This document shows, piece by piece, positions 8,385 to 16,243 of a stretch of DNA of 64,000 nucleotides (positions are counted from its first letter, which is position 1; the number at the start of each line of letters is the position of its first letter). The position numbers were made by a program, and so were the translations under genes. The notes below the pieces were generated by a model. That model saw only the letters and a program-made list of their open reading frames with translations. It had not been told where the DNA came from and did not search any database. Source of the stretch: Streptomyces hoynatensis (lineage in GTDB: Bacteria; Actinomycetota; Actinomycetes; Streptomycetales; Streptomycetaceae); assembly GCF_003626535.1 (NCBI RefSeq), contig NZ_RBAL01000005.1:248001-312000 (forward strand). The letters run 5' to 3'.

Positions 8385-10739
8385 TCACTCGTGGTGGAAC
8401 TCCTCGATGACCGTCGCCCCCAGCTCCCTGACGATCAGCTCGTAACCGGCGAGGGCCGTGTCCTCCAGATCGGGGTCGTCCTCGGCCGGCACGTCGTCGT
8501 CGGCGGAGACCGGCGCGGCCGCGGGGGCGGGCGCCGTGGGCCCCGCGCCCGCCGCGCGCGCCGCGGCGGCCGCGCGCCCGGAGCCCGCCGGGGGCCCGGA
8601 GGGCGCGGGCGAGGCCGGGGACGGGTCGGCGGAGGGCCCGGGAGCCTGCGGGGCGGCGGCCGGGCGCGGCACCGCGGGGGCCTGCGGGGGCGCCTGCCCC
8701 GCGGGGCGGCCACCCGGCCGGGCGCCGCCGAACCCGCCCGGAGGCCCGCCGCCGGGGCCCGGGCCGCCGGGGCCGCCGCCCTGGCCGGAACCGCCCGGGT
8801 CGACGACGGCCTCGATCCGCCACTGCACGCCCATCGCCTCGCCGAGCGCCTGCCGCAGCACGTCCTCGCTGCCGCTGTTCACGAAGCTGTCCCGGGCGCC
8901 CGCCGTGGCGAAGCCGAGCCGCAGCACGCCTCCATCGAAGCCGGCGACCTGGGCGTTCTGGCTGAGCAGAATCCAGCTGAACCTGCGCTTCCCCTTCACC
9001 GCCTCCAGGATCTCCGGCCACAGCTGACGCACCCGGGCCGCGTCCCGATCCGAGCCGCCCGTGGGCGCCGGCGGCGCGGAGGAGGCCGCCGCGGGGGCCG
9101 CCGCGGACGGGGGGGCGGCCGGGGGCTGCCCCTGGGCGGGGGGCGGCGGGGCCTGCCGGGCGGGCTCGCCGCCCGCCGCGCCGCTCCCCGTGGGCCATGC
9201 CCCGGGCCGGGCACCGCCCGCCGGGCCGCCGCCCGCCTGTGGGCCGCCACCCGCAGGGCCGCTCCCCGTCGGCCAGGCACCGGGCCGGGCACCGCCGCCC
9301 GGCGCGGCCCCGCCGGGGGCGGGGGCGGACGGGGCAGGGGCGGGCGCCGGGGCCGCGGGCGCTTCGGGCGCCGGCGCGCCCGGCCCGGAAGCCGCGGGCG
9401 AGGCCACGGCCGGGGCGGCGGGCGCGTTCGCGGGCGGCGGCGCGGCAGACGGCGCGTTCGCAGACGGTACGGGGGCGGACGCCGGGGCGGCGGCCACCGG
9501 CCCCGGGCCCGCCGCCACGGGCGGCGCGGCGGACGTGCCCGCCCCGCCACCGCCGAACGCCGCCCCGCCGCCCGCGAACGCCGCCCCACGCTCCAGCCGG
9601 TCGATCCGGCTGAGCAGCGCCTGCTCGCCCCCGTACGCCGCGGGCAGCAGCACCCGGGCGCAGATCAGCTCCAGCTGCAGCCGCGGGGAGGTCGCCCCGC
9701 GCATCTCGGTGAGGCCCGCGTTCACCAGGTCGGCGGCCCGGCTCAGCTCGGCGGGCCCGAGCCGGCCGGCCTGCGCCCGCATCCGTTCCAGCACGTCCGC
9801 GGGAACGTCGATCAGCCCCTTCTCCGCCGCGTCGGGCACGGCGGCCAGGATCAGCAGGTCCCGCAGCCGCTCCAGCAGGTCGGCCACGAAGCGCCGCGGA
9901 TCGTGCCCGCCCTCGATCACCCGGTCCACGACCCCGAAGGCCGCCGCCCCGTCCCCCGCCGCGAAGGCCTCGACCACGTCGTCGAGCAGCGCCCCGTCCG
10001 TGTAGCCGAGGAGTGAGGTCGCCATCTCGTACGTGACGCCGCCCTCGTCCGCGCCCGCGAGCAGCTGGTCCATGACGGACATCGAGTCGCGGACCGATCC
10101 GGCGCCCGCCCTGACGACCAGCGGCAGCACCGCGCCGTCCACCGCGATGGCCTCCCGCTCACAGACCTCGCGCAGGTAGTCACGCAGGGTGCCCGGGGGC
10201 ACCAGCCGGAACGGATAGTGGTGCGTGCGCGACCTGATCGTCCCGATGACCTTCTCCGGCTCGGTGGTCGCGAAGATGAACTTCAGGTGCTCGGGCGGCT
10301 CCTCGACCACCTTCAGCAGGGCGTTGAACCCCGCCGAGGTGACCATGTGCGCCTCGTCGATGATGTAGATCTTGTACCGGCTCGCCGCCGGCCCGAAGAA
10401 CGCCTTCTCCCGCAGCTCCCGCGCGTCGTCCACACCCCCGTGCGAGGCGGCGTCGATCTCGATCACGTCGATGGAACCCGGCCCGTTGCGCGCCAGGTCC
10501 AGGCAGGACCTGCACTCCCCGCAGGGCGTCGGCGTGGGGCCCTGCTCACAGTTCAGGCAGCGGGCGAGGATCCGCGCGCTCGTCGTCTTGCCACAGCCGC
10601 GCGGCCCGCTGAAGAGGTACGCGTGATTGACCCTGTTGTTCCGCAGGGCCTGCTGAAGCGGGGTGGTCACGTGCTCCTGCCCGATGACCTCGGCGAAGGT
10701 CTCGGGTCGGTAACGACGGTACAGCGCGAGGGACGACAC
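8385..10739 (-). CDS. dnaX: DNA polymerase III subunits gamma/tau
   Basis: A 784-aa clamp-loader ATPase that couples the replicative polymerase to the sliding clamp. The AAA+ domain has Walker A GPRGCGKTTSA (residues 45-55), a zinc-binding cysteine cluster (C61, C64, C73, C76, C79), Walker B IIDEAH (126-131) and the SRC-like TIRSRTHHYPF. Residues about 385-610 are a long Ala/Pro/Gly-rich linker, followed by the tau C-terminal domain (VRQLWPEILEAVKGKRRFSWILL). GTG 10739 gives the family N-terminus SSLALYRRYRPETF, but GGAGG ends only one base before it, so spacing is tight. The longer open frame would run into the SRP RNA. No slippery frameshift site was seen. Confidence 0.96.
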   Translation of the reverse strand: MSSLALYRRYRPETFAEVIGQEHVTTPLQQALRNNRVNHAYLFSGPRGCGKTTSARILARCLNCEQGPTPTPCGECRSCLDLARNGPGSIDVIEIDAASHGGVDDARELREKAFFGPAASRYKIYIIDEAHMVTSAGFNALLKVVEEPPEHLKFIFATTEPEKVIGTIRSRTHHYPFRLVPPGTLRDYLREVCEREAIAVDGAVLPLVVRAGAGSVRDSMSVMDQLLAGADEGGVTYEMATSLLGYTDGALLDDVVEAFAAGDGAAAFGVVDRVIEGGHDPRRFVADLLERLRDLLILAAVPDAAEKGLIDVPADVLERMRAQAGRLGPAELSRAADLVNAGLTEMRGATSPRLQLELICARVLLPAAYGGEQALLSRIDRLERGAAFAGGGAAFGGGGAGTSAAPPVAAGPGPVAAAPASAPVPSANAPSAAPPPANAPAAPAVASPAASGPGAPAPEAPAAPAPAPAPSAPAPGGAAPGGGARPGAWPTGSGPAGGGPQAGGGPAGGARPGAWPTGSGAAGGEPARQAPPPPAQGQPPAAPPSAAAPAAASSAPPAPTGGSDRDAARVRQLWPEILEAVKGKRRFSWILLSQNAQVAGFDGGVLRLGFATAGARDSFVNSGSEDVLRQALGEAMGVQWRIEAVVDPGGSGQGGGPGGPGPGGGPPGGFGGARPGGRPAGQAPPQAPAVPRPAAAPQAPGPSADPSPASPAPSGPPAGSGRAAAAARAAGAGPTAPAPAAAPVSADDDVPAEDDPDLEDTALAGYELIVRELGATVIEEFHHE

Positions 10740-10785
10740 GCCTCCGACGATATCCGCCGCCACTGACAGCGCCACAGACACGACA

Positions 10786-10875
10786 GGGCCCCTCACGCAC
10801 CCGCCAGAGCTCACCTACCCTTGCTGCCTTCCGGCCCTGGGGGAGTTCAGCGAGATGACGCCACGCGAGGGGCTG
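10786..10875 (-). ncRNA. ffs: Small signal recognition particle RNA (4.5S type)
   Basis: On the minus strand the hallmark SRP tetraloop and symmetric-loop region is present: CAGGGCCGGAAGGCAGCAAGG at its core (GGAA-type loop followed by AGCA). The ends pair through an 11-bp helix, GCCCCTCGCGT (10873-10863) with GCGTGAGGGGC (10798-10788), giving a hairpin of about 90 nt. It lies between tRNA-Ser and dnaX, its usual place in Streptomyces. The ends are estimated from the helix and may be off by a few bases. Confidence 0.92.
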
Positions 10876-10951
10876 CGCCCAACCCTACCGGATCTCCGGA
10901 CCGTGCAAGACGGTTCGCGACCACACAGGCTCGTCTTGTATCGTTTCCCGC

Positions 10952-11036
10952 GGAGGATTCGCCTAGAGGCCTAGGGCGCACGCTTGGAAAGCGTGTTGGG
11001 TTCACACCCTCACGAGTTCGAATCTCGTATCCTCCG
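10952..11036 (+). tRNA. tRNA-Ser (anticodon GGA)
   Basis: A complete 85-nt class II tRNA: acceptor arm GGAGGAT (10952-10958) pairs with ATCCTCC (11029-11035), discriminator G, anticodon loop TTGGAAA, a long variable arm typical of serine tRNAs, and T-arm CGAG-TTCGAAT-CTCG. CCA is not encoded. Its 3' half, from the anticodon loop onward, is the attachment site used by the AICE, and the gene stays intact at the left junction. Confidence 0.97.
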
Positions 11037-11040
11037 CACC
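10984..11040 (+). repeat. attL core (57-bp direct repeat, left copy)
   Basis: The repeat begins in the tRNA-Ser anticodon loop (TTGGAAAGCG) and ends four bases past the tRNA (CCGCACC). It is identical to 26163-26219. This copy is inside the intact tRNA gene, with int reading toward it from the right. Confidence 0.97.
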
Positions 11041-11057
11041 CGCCTGAACAGGCGAAA

Positions 11058-11092
11058 CGAGGGGCCCCGTTGATCATCGACGGGGCCCCTCG
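11058..11092. terminator. Bidirectional hairpin between tRNA-Ser and int
   Basis: A 13-bp perfect inverted repeat, CGAGGGGCCCCGT and its complement around a 9-base loop, lies between the rightward tRNA-Ser and the leftward int, so it can end both transcripts. A similar hairpin follows the right att copy (26236-26267). Confidence 0.7.
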
Positions 11093-11102
11093 CCATGGGG
11101 CG

Positions 11103-12383
11103 CTACCCCTCGTTGTCCTGGTTTTTGTCCACAGAAGGTGTGCCCGGAGCTCCCCACAGGGCGTCGGCGATCTTCCGGGCCACGTCCTTGAGCATGGCGT
11201 CCGGCACGTGGAGGTACCTCGCACGCATGCGCGCCGAGGTACCCGGCTCCCATCCCATGATCTGGTCGATGACGCGATCCGGGACACCGAGCAGCATGAG
11301 GACGGTGGCGGCGGTGTGCCGGGCATCGTGCAGCCGCGCGGCCCGAACCCTCGCGTCCACGAGCAGCTGCTTCCACTCGTGATAGTCCGTGTTCGGGCTC
11401 AGCGGGCCGCCGAGCCGCTTGGTGAACACGTAGTCCGACTCAGCCCACAGGTCGCCGGCCGACGCGCGCTCTCCCGCCTGGGCCTCGGCGTGCAGGCGGA
11501 GCATGGCGACCAGCGGCCCCGGAAGCGGCACCGAGCGTCGCCCAGCTCGGGATTTGGTGTTCTTTGTCTCACGCCGGACCTGCACCCGGGCCGGGCAGTA
11601 CCCCGCCTTCCGGCCGCACGCCGCGGCTTTCCCGCATCCGTGCTCGTACCGGGGGCGCAGACGATTCCGGCGCAGCTTCAGGTACTCGTTGTCCAAGTCG
11701 ACGTCGGACCAGCGCAGCCCCAGCGTCTCGCCCTGCCGCAGGCCGAGCGCCAGCGCCAGCACCCAGCGGGCGCTGTTCCGCCTCTTGTTGGCCTCGAGTA
11801 GCAGGCGCTGAACCTCCTCCACCGAGTACGGGTCGACCTCGGTTTCGTCCTCTTCGATCCGCGGCGGTTTCGCCAACGCGGCAGCGTTCTTGGCAGCATG
11901 GCCGCGCCGCACCGCCTCGCCGAGGGCGGTCCTGATGGTCCTGTGCACCTGATGAGCCGTGCCTGCCCGGCTCCCGCTTTGCTGCATCCGGCGATACAGA
12001 CTTTCCAGGTGCTCGGGCTCCAAGCGGTCGATGCGGTGTTTTCCCACGCCGGGCACGAGGTGCACGCGAACCGCCACCTCGTAGCCGTCGTACGTGTTCT
12101 CGCTCACAACCGGCTTGGCGATGTTCTCCACCCAATGCCAAAGCCACTTCTCGACCGTCCAGGGCTTGCCGGGCTGACGCGCCGAGCCCTCGTCACGCTG
12201 CTTCTCAAGCCGCCGGACTTCCTCGACCAATTCCCTGCGGGTCGGGCGCGTCAGGTGCCGGCGGTACGGCGTTCCGTCGTCCTTGTAGCCCATCGGGACG
12301 CGGGCGTGCCAACGGCCGTCCTGCCCGAAGTAGATGGCCGATTCGCCGTTGGCGCGGCGAGTGCGCTTCTTCTCCTCCGCCAC
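11103..12383 (-). CDS. int: AICE tyrosine recombinase (integrase)
   Basis: A 426-aa tyrosine recombinase that catalyses site-specific integration into, and with Xis excision from, the tRNA-Ser 3' end. The N-terminal arm-binding region includes WHARVPMGYKDDGTPYRR. The core-binding SAM-like domain is at about 75-165. The catalytic domain carries the first Arg in ALGLRQGETLGLRW, the HxxR box HDARHTAATVLMLLG and the nucleophile Tyr in RARYLHVPD. The ATG at 12381-12383 follows GGAGCCGCCCGTG. It is the last gene of the leftward cluster, 62 bases from the att core, and has a terminator-like hairpin between it and xis, so its expression may be separately controlled. A decayed homologue lies beyond attR (26431-26707). 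Confidence 0.97.
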   Translation of the reverse strand: MAEEKKRTRRANGESAIYFGQDGRWHARVPMGYKDDGTPYRRHLTRPTRRELVEEVRRLEKQRDEGSARQPGKPWTVEKWLWHWVENIAKPVVSENTYDGYEVAVRVHLVPGVGKHRIDRLEPEHLESLYRRMQQSGSRAGTAHQVHRTIRTALGEAVRRGHAAKNAAALAKPPRIEEDETEVDPYSVEEVQRLLLEANKRRNSARWVLALALGLRQGETLGLRWSDVDLDNEYLKLRRNRLRPRYEHGCGKAAACGRKAGYCPARVQVRRETKNTKSRAGRRSVPLPGPLVAMLRLHAEAQAGERASAGDLWAESDYVFTKRLGGPLSPNTDYHEWKQLLVDARVRAARLHDARHTAATVLMLLGVPDRVIDQIMGWEPGTSARMRARYLHVPDAMLKDVARKIADALWGAPGTPSVDKNQDNEG

Positions 12384-12417
12384 GGGCGGCTCCTTCTTGG
12401 ATGCGCGGAAAAAGCAC

Positions 12418-12445
12418 GGAGCGCCGCCCGCTGGGGCGGCGCTCC
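12418..12445 (-). terminator. Terminator-like hairpin between xis and int
   Basis: A 12-bp perfect stem (GGAGCGCCGCCC and complement) with a 4-base loop is followed on the minus strand by GTGCTTTTTCC, a run of five T. It would terminate or attenuate transcripts coming from xis before they enter int. Confidence 0.7.
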
Positions 12446-12463
12446 GGCCGAAGTTGAAAAGGG

Positions 12464-12682
12464 TCAGGCGGCGCGCAGGCGGGCGCGTCGTCGGGCGACG
12501 TATTCCGAAAGGGCGTCGACAGGAATACGCCGGAGACTGCCGATCGGGATGGATTCCAGTTCTCCGCTCCGGATGAGCTGATAGCAGGTGGTCCGGCCAA
12601 TGCGGAGTCGGCGAGCGGCCTCTTCGACGGTCAGCAGCACGAGCGTGGGATCGATGGCGTCGGCAAGCCGAGGCGTGTCCAT
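12464..12682 (-). CDS. xis: Excisionase, helix-turn-helix
   Basis: A 72-aa DNA-binding protein of the MerR-like/HTH_17 excisionase type: LLTVEEAARRLRIGRTTCYQLI is the helix-turn-helix and SIPIGSLRRIPVDALSEYV the following wing and helix. The C-terminus is Arg-rich. Small proteins like this set recombination direction for the adjacent tyrosine recombinase. It starts at ATG 12682 with AGGAGTGCCCC upstream, 81 bases before int, with a hairpin between. Confidence 0.93.
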   Translation of the reverse strand: MDTPRLADAIDPTLVLLTVEEAARRLRIGRTTCYQLIRSGELESIPIGSLRRIPVDALSEYVARRRARLRAA

Positions 12683-12747
12683 GGATGGGGCACTCCTTCG
12701 TCTGACTGCGGGGTGAGCCGGGTGGTTCGTCCCTCCCCTTCCGAGGG

Positions 12748-12896
12748 AGCCGCTACATCCGCTTTTCCGCTACATCGCAGGTCAGGGGCCTGTTTCGGGT
12801 AGCGGGGGGTGCGGATGTAGCGGCTACGTCGGCTTCCGGTGCGTGTGATGCGGATGTGGGGCGGAAGCCGGTGTTGTGGATGCGTAGCCGCTACGC
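12748..12896. repeat. Inverted-repeat cluster, possible replication origin or control site
   Basis: The 227-bp gap between the DUF3631 gene and xis is packed with versions of a GTAGCGG/CCGCTAC word. A 15-bp perfect inverted repeat (AGCCGCTACATCCGC at 12748-12762, complement at 12811-12825) and a second palindrome GCGTAGC-C-GCTACGC (12882-12896) stand out. It lies next to the replication genes, so an oriV with initiator-binding repeats is a reasonable reading; an operator for xis is the alternative. Confidence 0.5.
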
Positions 12897-12909
12897 GCGG
12901 CGGTCCGCG

Positions 12910-14073
12910 CTACAGCGGCATGGGCTCTGAGCTGGGCTGTAGCGGTTGTGGCGCTTGTGGCGGAACTCCGGGCGGCGGGGGGCAGTACCTCTGCCAGGCG
13001 TCGTGAAGGTCGCCGGCGTAGTAGCCCTTGAGCACGCCGCCGCTCGTGCGGATGTTGCGCGAGGCGATCGGTTCGTTGTCGGCGGTCACGTACTCGCTGA
13101 GCATCCGGGACAGGCGGCGGGAGTCCAGCGGCTTGCCGTGCAGGTCGGCCCACGGGGCGTCGTCGAGGGCGTTCAGGCGGTCGATGATGGCCACCGTGGG
13201 AAGGCGGTCCATCCCCACCATGACGTGATCGCGCAGATCCGTGAGCAGCCGCACGCCGAGGCTGCCCTTGTCTGTGGCTTCGGCGGCCTTGACCAGGGTC
13301 AGGCAAGCTTTTCTTGCCCGCCGGGGCCAGTTGCCGCCGGCCGCGTCCGCCACCGCGAGCAGCGGTTCCCACACATCCGCCGGGCGGTCGGTGACGCCCT
13401 CGGGCATCTCCGGCCACAGGCCGGTGACCTGCTCGCGGACCTGCTCGGCCCACGCGGCCAGGCGGTCACGCAGGGCGTGGCCCTCCTTCTCGTGCACGCG
13501 CGCACGGAACGCCTCGACCTGCTCCGTTCGCGCCCGGCGGCGCATGCGGATGATGACGGAGCGGGTGAGGATGGTGTCGGGCAGGGAGCCGAGTCCCGCG
13601 AGGGCGACGGCGCAGTAGGAGGGGAAGGCGACGACGGACTGTGTGGAGCCGTCTCCGACGCAGCGGTAGGTGACGCCGGAGCGGCGGTGTCCGGCGTTGA
13701 GGAACCCCCTCAGCTCTTCGTTCTCCCCGGCTTTGGGGCCGAAGACGGTGTCGATCTCGTCGAAGAGGATCGTCGGGCGTCCTTCCAGGCCGGAGACGGC
13801 GCGGAAGAGCGCGGCGGCCGAGGCGTTCACGGCCACCATCGGGTGGGGAACCAGGGTCTCGACAATCTCCAGCGCGCGGGACTTGCCCGAGCCCGGTTCG
13901 GGGCTGAGGAAGGCCAGGCGGGGGGTGGAGTCGAAGGCGTCGAGCAGGTGGGCGTGTGCGTCCCACAGGACGACGGCGACGTAGGCGGCTTCGGTGGGGA
14001 AGGCGTTGAACCGGCGGTGGAATGCCTCGACTTCGTGCAGCAGCGCGGCGCCGTCCACAAACTGTGTGCTCAT
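12910..14073 (-). CDS. DUF3631 ATPase, AICE replication module
   Basis: A 387-aa P-loop protein with Walker A EPGSGKSRALEI at about residues 46-57 and Walker B ILFDEIDTVF at about 98-107, followed by a conserved DUF3631 domain ending at about 365 (TVAIIDRLNALDDAPWADLHG, SRRLSRMLSEY). The C-terminal 25 residues are Pro/Gln-rich. ATG 14073 has GGAGGAAGG upstream and overlaps the preceding stop by four bases. It is coupled behind the prim-pol gene and the small 14070 gene, so a helicase-loader or replicative-helicase role is likely. DUF3631 proteins are common in actinomycete plasmids and AICEs; none of the biochemistry can be read here. Confidence 0.85.
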   Translation of the reverse strand: MSTQFVDGAALLHEVEAFHRRFNAFPTEAAYVAVVLWDAHAHLLDAFDSTPRLAFLSPEPGSGKSRALEIVETLVPHPMVAVNASAAALFRAVSGLEGRPTILFDEIDTVFGPKAGENEELRGFLNAGHRRSGVTYRCVGDGSTQSVVAFPSYCAVALAGLGSLPDTILTRSVIIRMRRRARTEQVEAFRARVHEKEGHALRDRLAAWAEQVREQVTGLWPEMPEGVTDRPADVWEPLLAVADAAGGNWPRRARKACLTLVKAAEATDKGSLGVRLLTDLRDHVMVGMDRLPTVAIIDRLNALDDAPWADLHGKPLDSRRLSRMLSEYVTADNEPIASRNIRTSGGVLKGYYAGDLHDAWQRYCPPPPGVPPQAPQPLQPSSEPMPL

Positions 14074-14432
14074 GCGGCCTTCCTCCTCTCGGGGGCGGGC
14101 GTGCGGAGGGGGCAGGTGTCGCGGTGGGCGGTGTGGTCGGCGATCAGGGCGGCCACCCGGCGGCGGCCGATGACGCGTTCGTCCCGGCCGCACACGCACC
14201 ACGAACGGGCCGTCGGCACCGTCTGCCAGTCGGGCGGGGCCACGATGTGGAGCCATGCGGCGGGGCGGCGGCCGTCGCTCTGGTGCGGGTCAGGGCTTGA
14301 ATCGGACGGCCTTCGGCCGACGTTCTTCACGGCGCCCTCGACAGTGGGGGGTGCGGGCGTGTGCGCGGCGCCGGGCCGGGGCGGGGCAGGAAGGCTTTTC
14401 AGCCGGGGATGTGGGCGGGGGCGGGCGTTCAT
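14070..14432 (-). CDS. Small zinc-ribbon-like protein of the replication module
   Basis: A 120-aa basic protein with a disordered Pro/Arg-rich N-terminus (about 1-60) and a compact C-terminus, SWCVCGRDERVIGRRRVAA followed by H-x2-H-x3-CPL. The C-x-C and H/C pairs could form a zinc site. It overlaps the prim-pol stop (ATGA at 14429-14432) and the DUF3631 start (14070-14073), so the three genes are translationally coupled. Similar small proteins sit at the same place in other AICEs; function unknown. Confidence 0.75.
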   Translation of the reverse strand: MNARPRPHPRLKSLPAPPRPGAAHTPAPPTVEGAVKNVGRRPSDSSPDPHQSDGRRPAAWLHIVAPPDWQTVPTARSWCVCGRDERVIGRRRVAALIADHTAHRDTCPLRTPAPERRKAA

Positions 14433-15331
14433 GCCGCGTCCCGGGGGCGGGCGGTGCGGAGGGACCACTCCAGGGCGCTGCGCAGGGTGGAGCGGCACTC
14501 GTGCGGCGTGAGTCCGGCCGCCTGCCCCGCCGCCTGAAAAGCCTCCTCAACCGCGTGGCGGGGGATATCGCCCCAAGCCACGAACCGCCCCATGGCGCGC
14601 GCGGCCACGAACAGCCGGTACTCACGCTGCCCCTGCGGCGCCGAGGCAACCGCGGTGCTCTCGCGTTCCAGGGCCACGACCGCCACCCGCCTGCCGTCCC
14701 GGACGGGGGCGAGGGCCACCGGGGTGGCGGGCGGAGGCGGCGGGGTGAGCGCGTCCCGCAGCCACCCGGGCAACGGCGCCACCGCGGCGGGATCGATGAC
14801 CTCGTAGGTGCCGCGGGGGGTGATGCTGCCGGGGGCGACGACGTAGCCACCCCAGGCGCGGGTGTCGATCCGCGGGCCGAGCCTGCCCGCGCTGTTCCGC
14901 AGCCGCACCCCGGTGGGTGCGGCGAAGTACAGGTGCTGCCCGCCGCTCGCAGTCCGGATGCGGTATGTGGTGGGGACGGCAGCTCCGGCGCGCTCGCAGA
15001 GCGCCTGGAAGGTCGTCACGCCGCAAGGCGTGCCCGCTTCATCCCCGGGCTTCGCCGCGTCCAGGTCGACCACGACCAACCCGGCCGGACCCGTCGCAAT
15101 CCCGACGTTGTAGGGGCGGCGGGCCCAGGCGGCGCGGATCAGGCCGGGGTCGAGGGTGGCGCGCTGTTCCCACTTCAGGTGCCCGCCCGCGCACCGCCCG
15201 GCGCGCGGGCAGCGGTCCTCGGAATGCCCGGCGGGCCGCTTGTCCCCGGGCCGCAGCGGGAAGACGGGCCAGCCGCGCTCGACGGCGGCCAGTGCGGCAT
15301 TCAGCAGCGCCACACGAGGGTCATGGGCCAT
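14429..15331 (-). CDS. Bifunctional DNA primase/polymerase (prim-pol)
   Basis: A 300-aa archaeo-eukaryotic-type primase with the prim-pol fold over about residues 8-215. Visible motifs are WPVFPLRPGDKRPA, the catalytic acidic pair in LVVVDLDAAK, SGGQHLYFAA (GG-x-H) and RAWGGYVVAPGS. The C-terminal 80 residues are helical. Such proteins synthesise primers and short DNA to start AICE or plasmid replication. The ATG at 15329-15331 is preceded by a structured leader shared with 22578-22847 and an AGGAC Shine-Dalgarno. A CxxxxxCxxGH cluster near residues 40-51 may bind zinc. Confidence 0.9.
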   Translation of the reverse strand: MAHDPRVALLNAALAAVERGWPVFPLRPGDKRPAGHSEDRCPRAGRCAGGHLKWEQRATLDPGLIRAAWARRPYNVGIATGPAGLVVVDLDAAKPGDEAGTPCGVTTFQALCERAGAAVPTTYRIRTASGGQHLYFAAPTGVRLRNSAGRLGPRIDTRAWGGYVVAPGSITPRGTYEVIDPAAVAPLPGWLRDALTPPPPPATPVALAPVRDGRRVAVVALERESTAVASAPQGQREYRLFVAARAMGRFVAWGDIPRHAVEEAFQAAGQAAGLTPHECRSTLRSALEWSLRTARPRDAA

Positions 15332-15410
15332 AGTGGAGGTGTCCTGTTCTCTCGTTGGGACGGGTCGAATCGGGGCGGCGGGAAGTCCTTGGCGTGGAAC
15401 CCGCCGCCTC
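15332..15410 (-). promoter_or_regulatory. Structured leader RNA, copy A (before prim-pol)
   Basis: Reading leftward: stem GGCGGCGGG/CCCGCCGCC (15408-15400 with 15382-15374) with loop TTCCACGCCAAGGACTT, then GTCC-CAACGAGAGAA-CA-GGAC, in which the second GGAC is part of the prim-pol Shine-Dalgarno. The same blocks with compensated stem changes precede the gene at 22847. The GTCC can pair with either the loop GGAC or the Shine-Dalgarno GGAC, a switch-like layout. Confidence 0.6.
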
Positions 15411-15424
15411 GCCTTTGTTCGTGG

Positions 15425-15547
15425 TCAGAACCAGTTGTCGGGGTCGTCCTCCTGGTCCTCGTAGGCGCGCTGGTCGCAGTCCGGGCAGCCGCAGTAGGTC
15501 CACGAGCCGTCGATGAACTCGGCGTAGCACTCGAAGTCGTCGTCCAT
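15425..15547 (-). CDS. Small acidic Cys-rich protein (40 aa)
   Basis: A 40-codon frame beginning MDDDFECYAEFIDGSW and containing CGCPDCDQR, ending DDPDNWF. Eleven of 40 residues are Asp or Glu, and a CxCxxC group suggests metal binding. It sits between the DUF6251-like membrane protein and the prim-pol leader with GGCCCCTG upstream and no strong Shine-Dalgarno. It is short, but the composition is protein-like and the same frame is not open by chance GC bias alone. Function unknown. Confidence 0.65.
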   Translation of the reverse strand: MDDDFECYAEFIDGSWTYCGCPDCDQRAYEDQEDDPDNWF

Positions 15548-15557
15548 CAGGGGCCTT

Positions 15558-16085
<528 letters not shown>

Positions 16086-16110
16086 GGCGTTCTCCGGCTT
16101 CGGGTGTGGC

Positions 16111-16163
16111 TTGTCGTCCGGGTTGTCGTGCGCCTTGTCGCTTGTCTTGTCTTGTCGCTTGTC
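16111..16163 (-). repeat. GACAA repeat cluster, candidate clt transfer locus
   Basis: Seven copies of TTGTC (GACAA on the minus strand) occur in 53 bp, starting at 16111, 16123, 16135, 16142, 16147, 16152 and 16159, so spacings are 12, 12, 7, 5, 5 and 7. An eighth copy in opposite orientation is at 16231. The cluster lies directly downstream of the TraB-like gene, which is where clt loci with short TraB-recognition repeats are found in Streptomyces plasmids. The repeats could also simply encode a Lys/Asp-rich peptide. Confidence 0.5.
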
Positions 16164-16187
16164 GTCTCGCAGGTCAGAGGGGCGTTT

Positions 16188-16217
16188 CAGGGGGCCGCAC
16201 GGGTGTGCGGCCCCCTG
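16188..16217 (-). terminator. Hairpin terminator after the translocase gene
   Basis: A 13-bp perfect stem, CAGGGGGCCGCAC and its complement, around GGGT lies 27 bases downstream of the translocase stop. On the minus strand AAACGCCCC follows, so a T-tract is lacking; stem strength alone suggests a transcription pause or RNA 3' end. Confidence 0.6.
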
Positions 16218-16243
16218 ACGGCGAGGGGACGACAAGGGGTGCG

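Noticed and set aside
10740..10814. Upstream-extended start for dnaX
   Set aside because: It would translate through the SRP RNA 3' helix and adds residues not found in the family.
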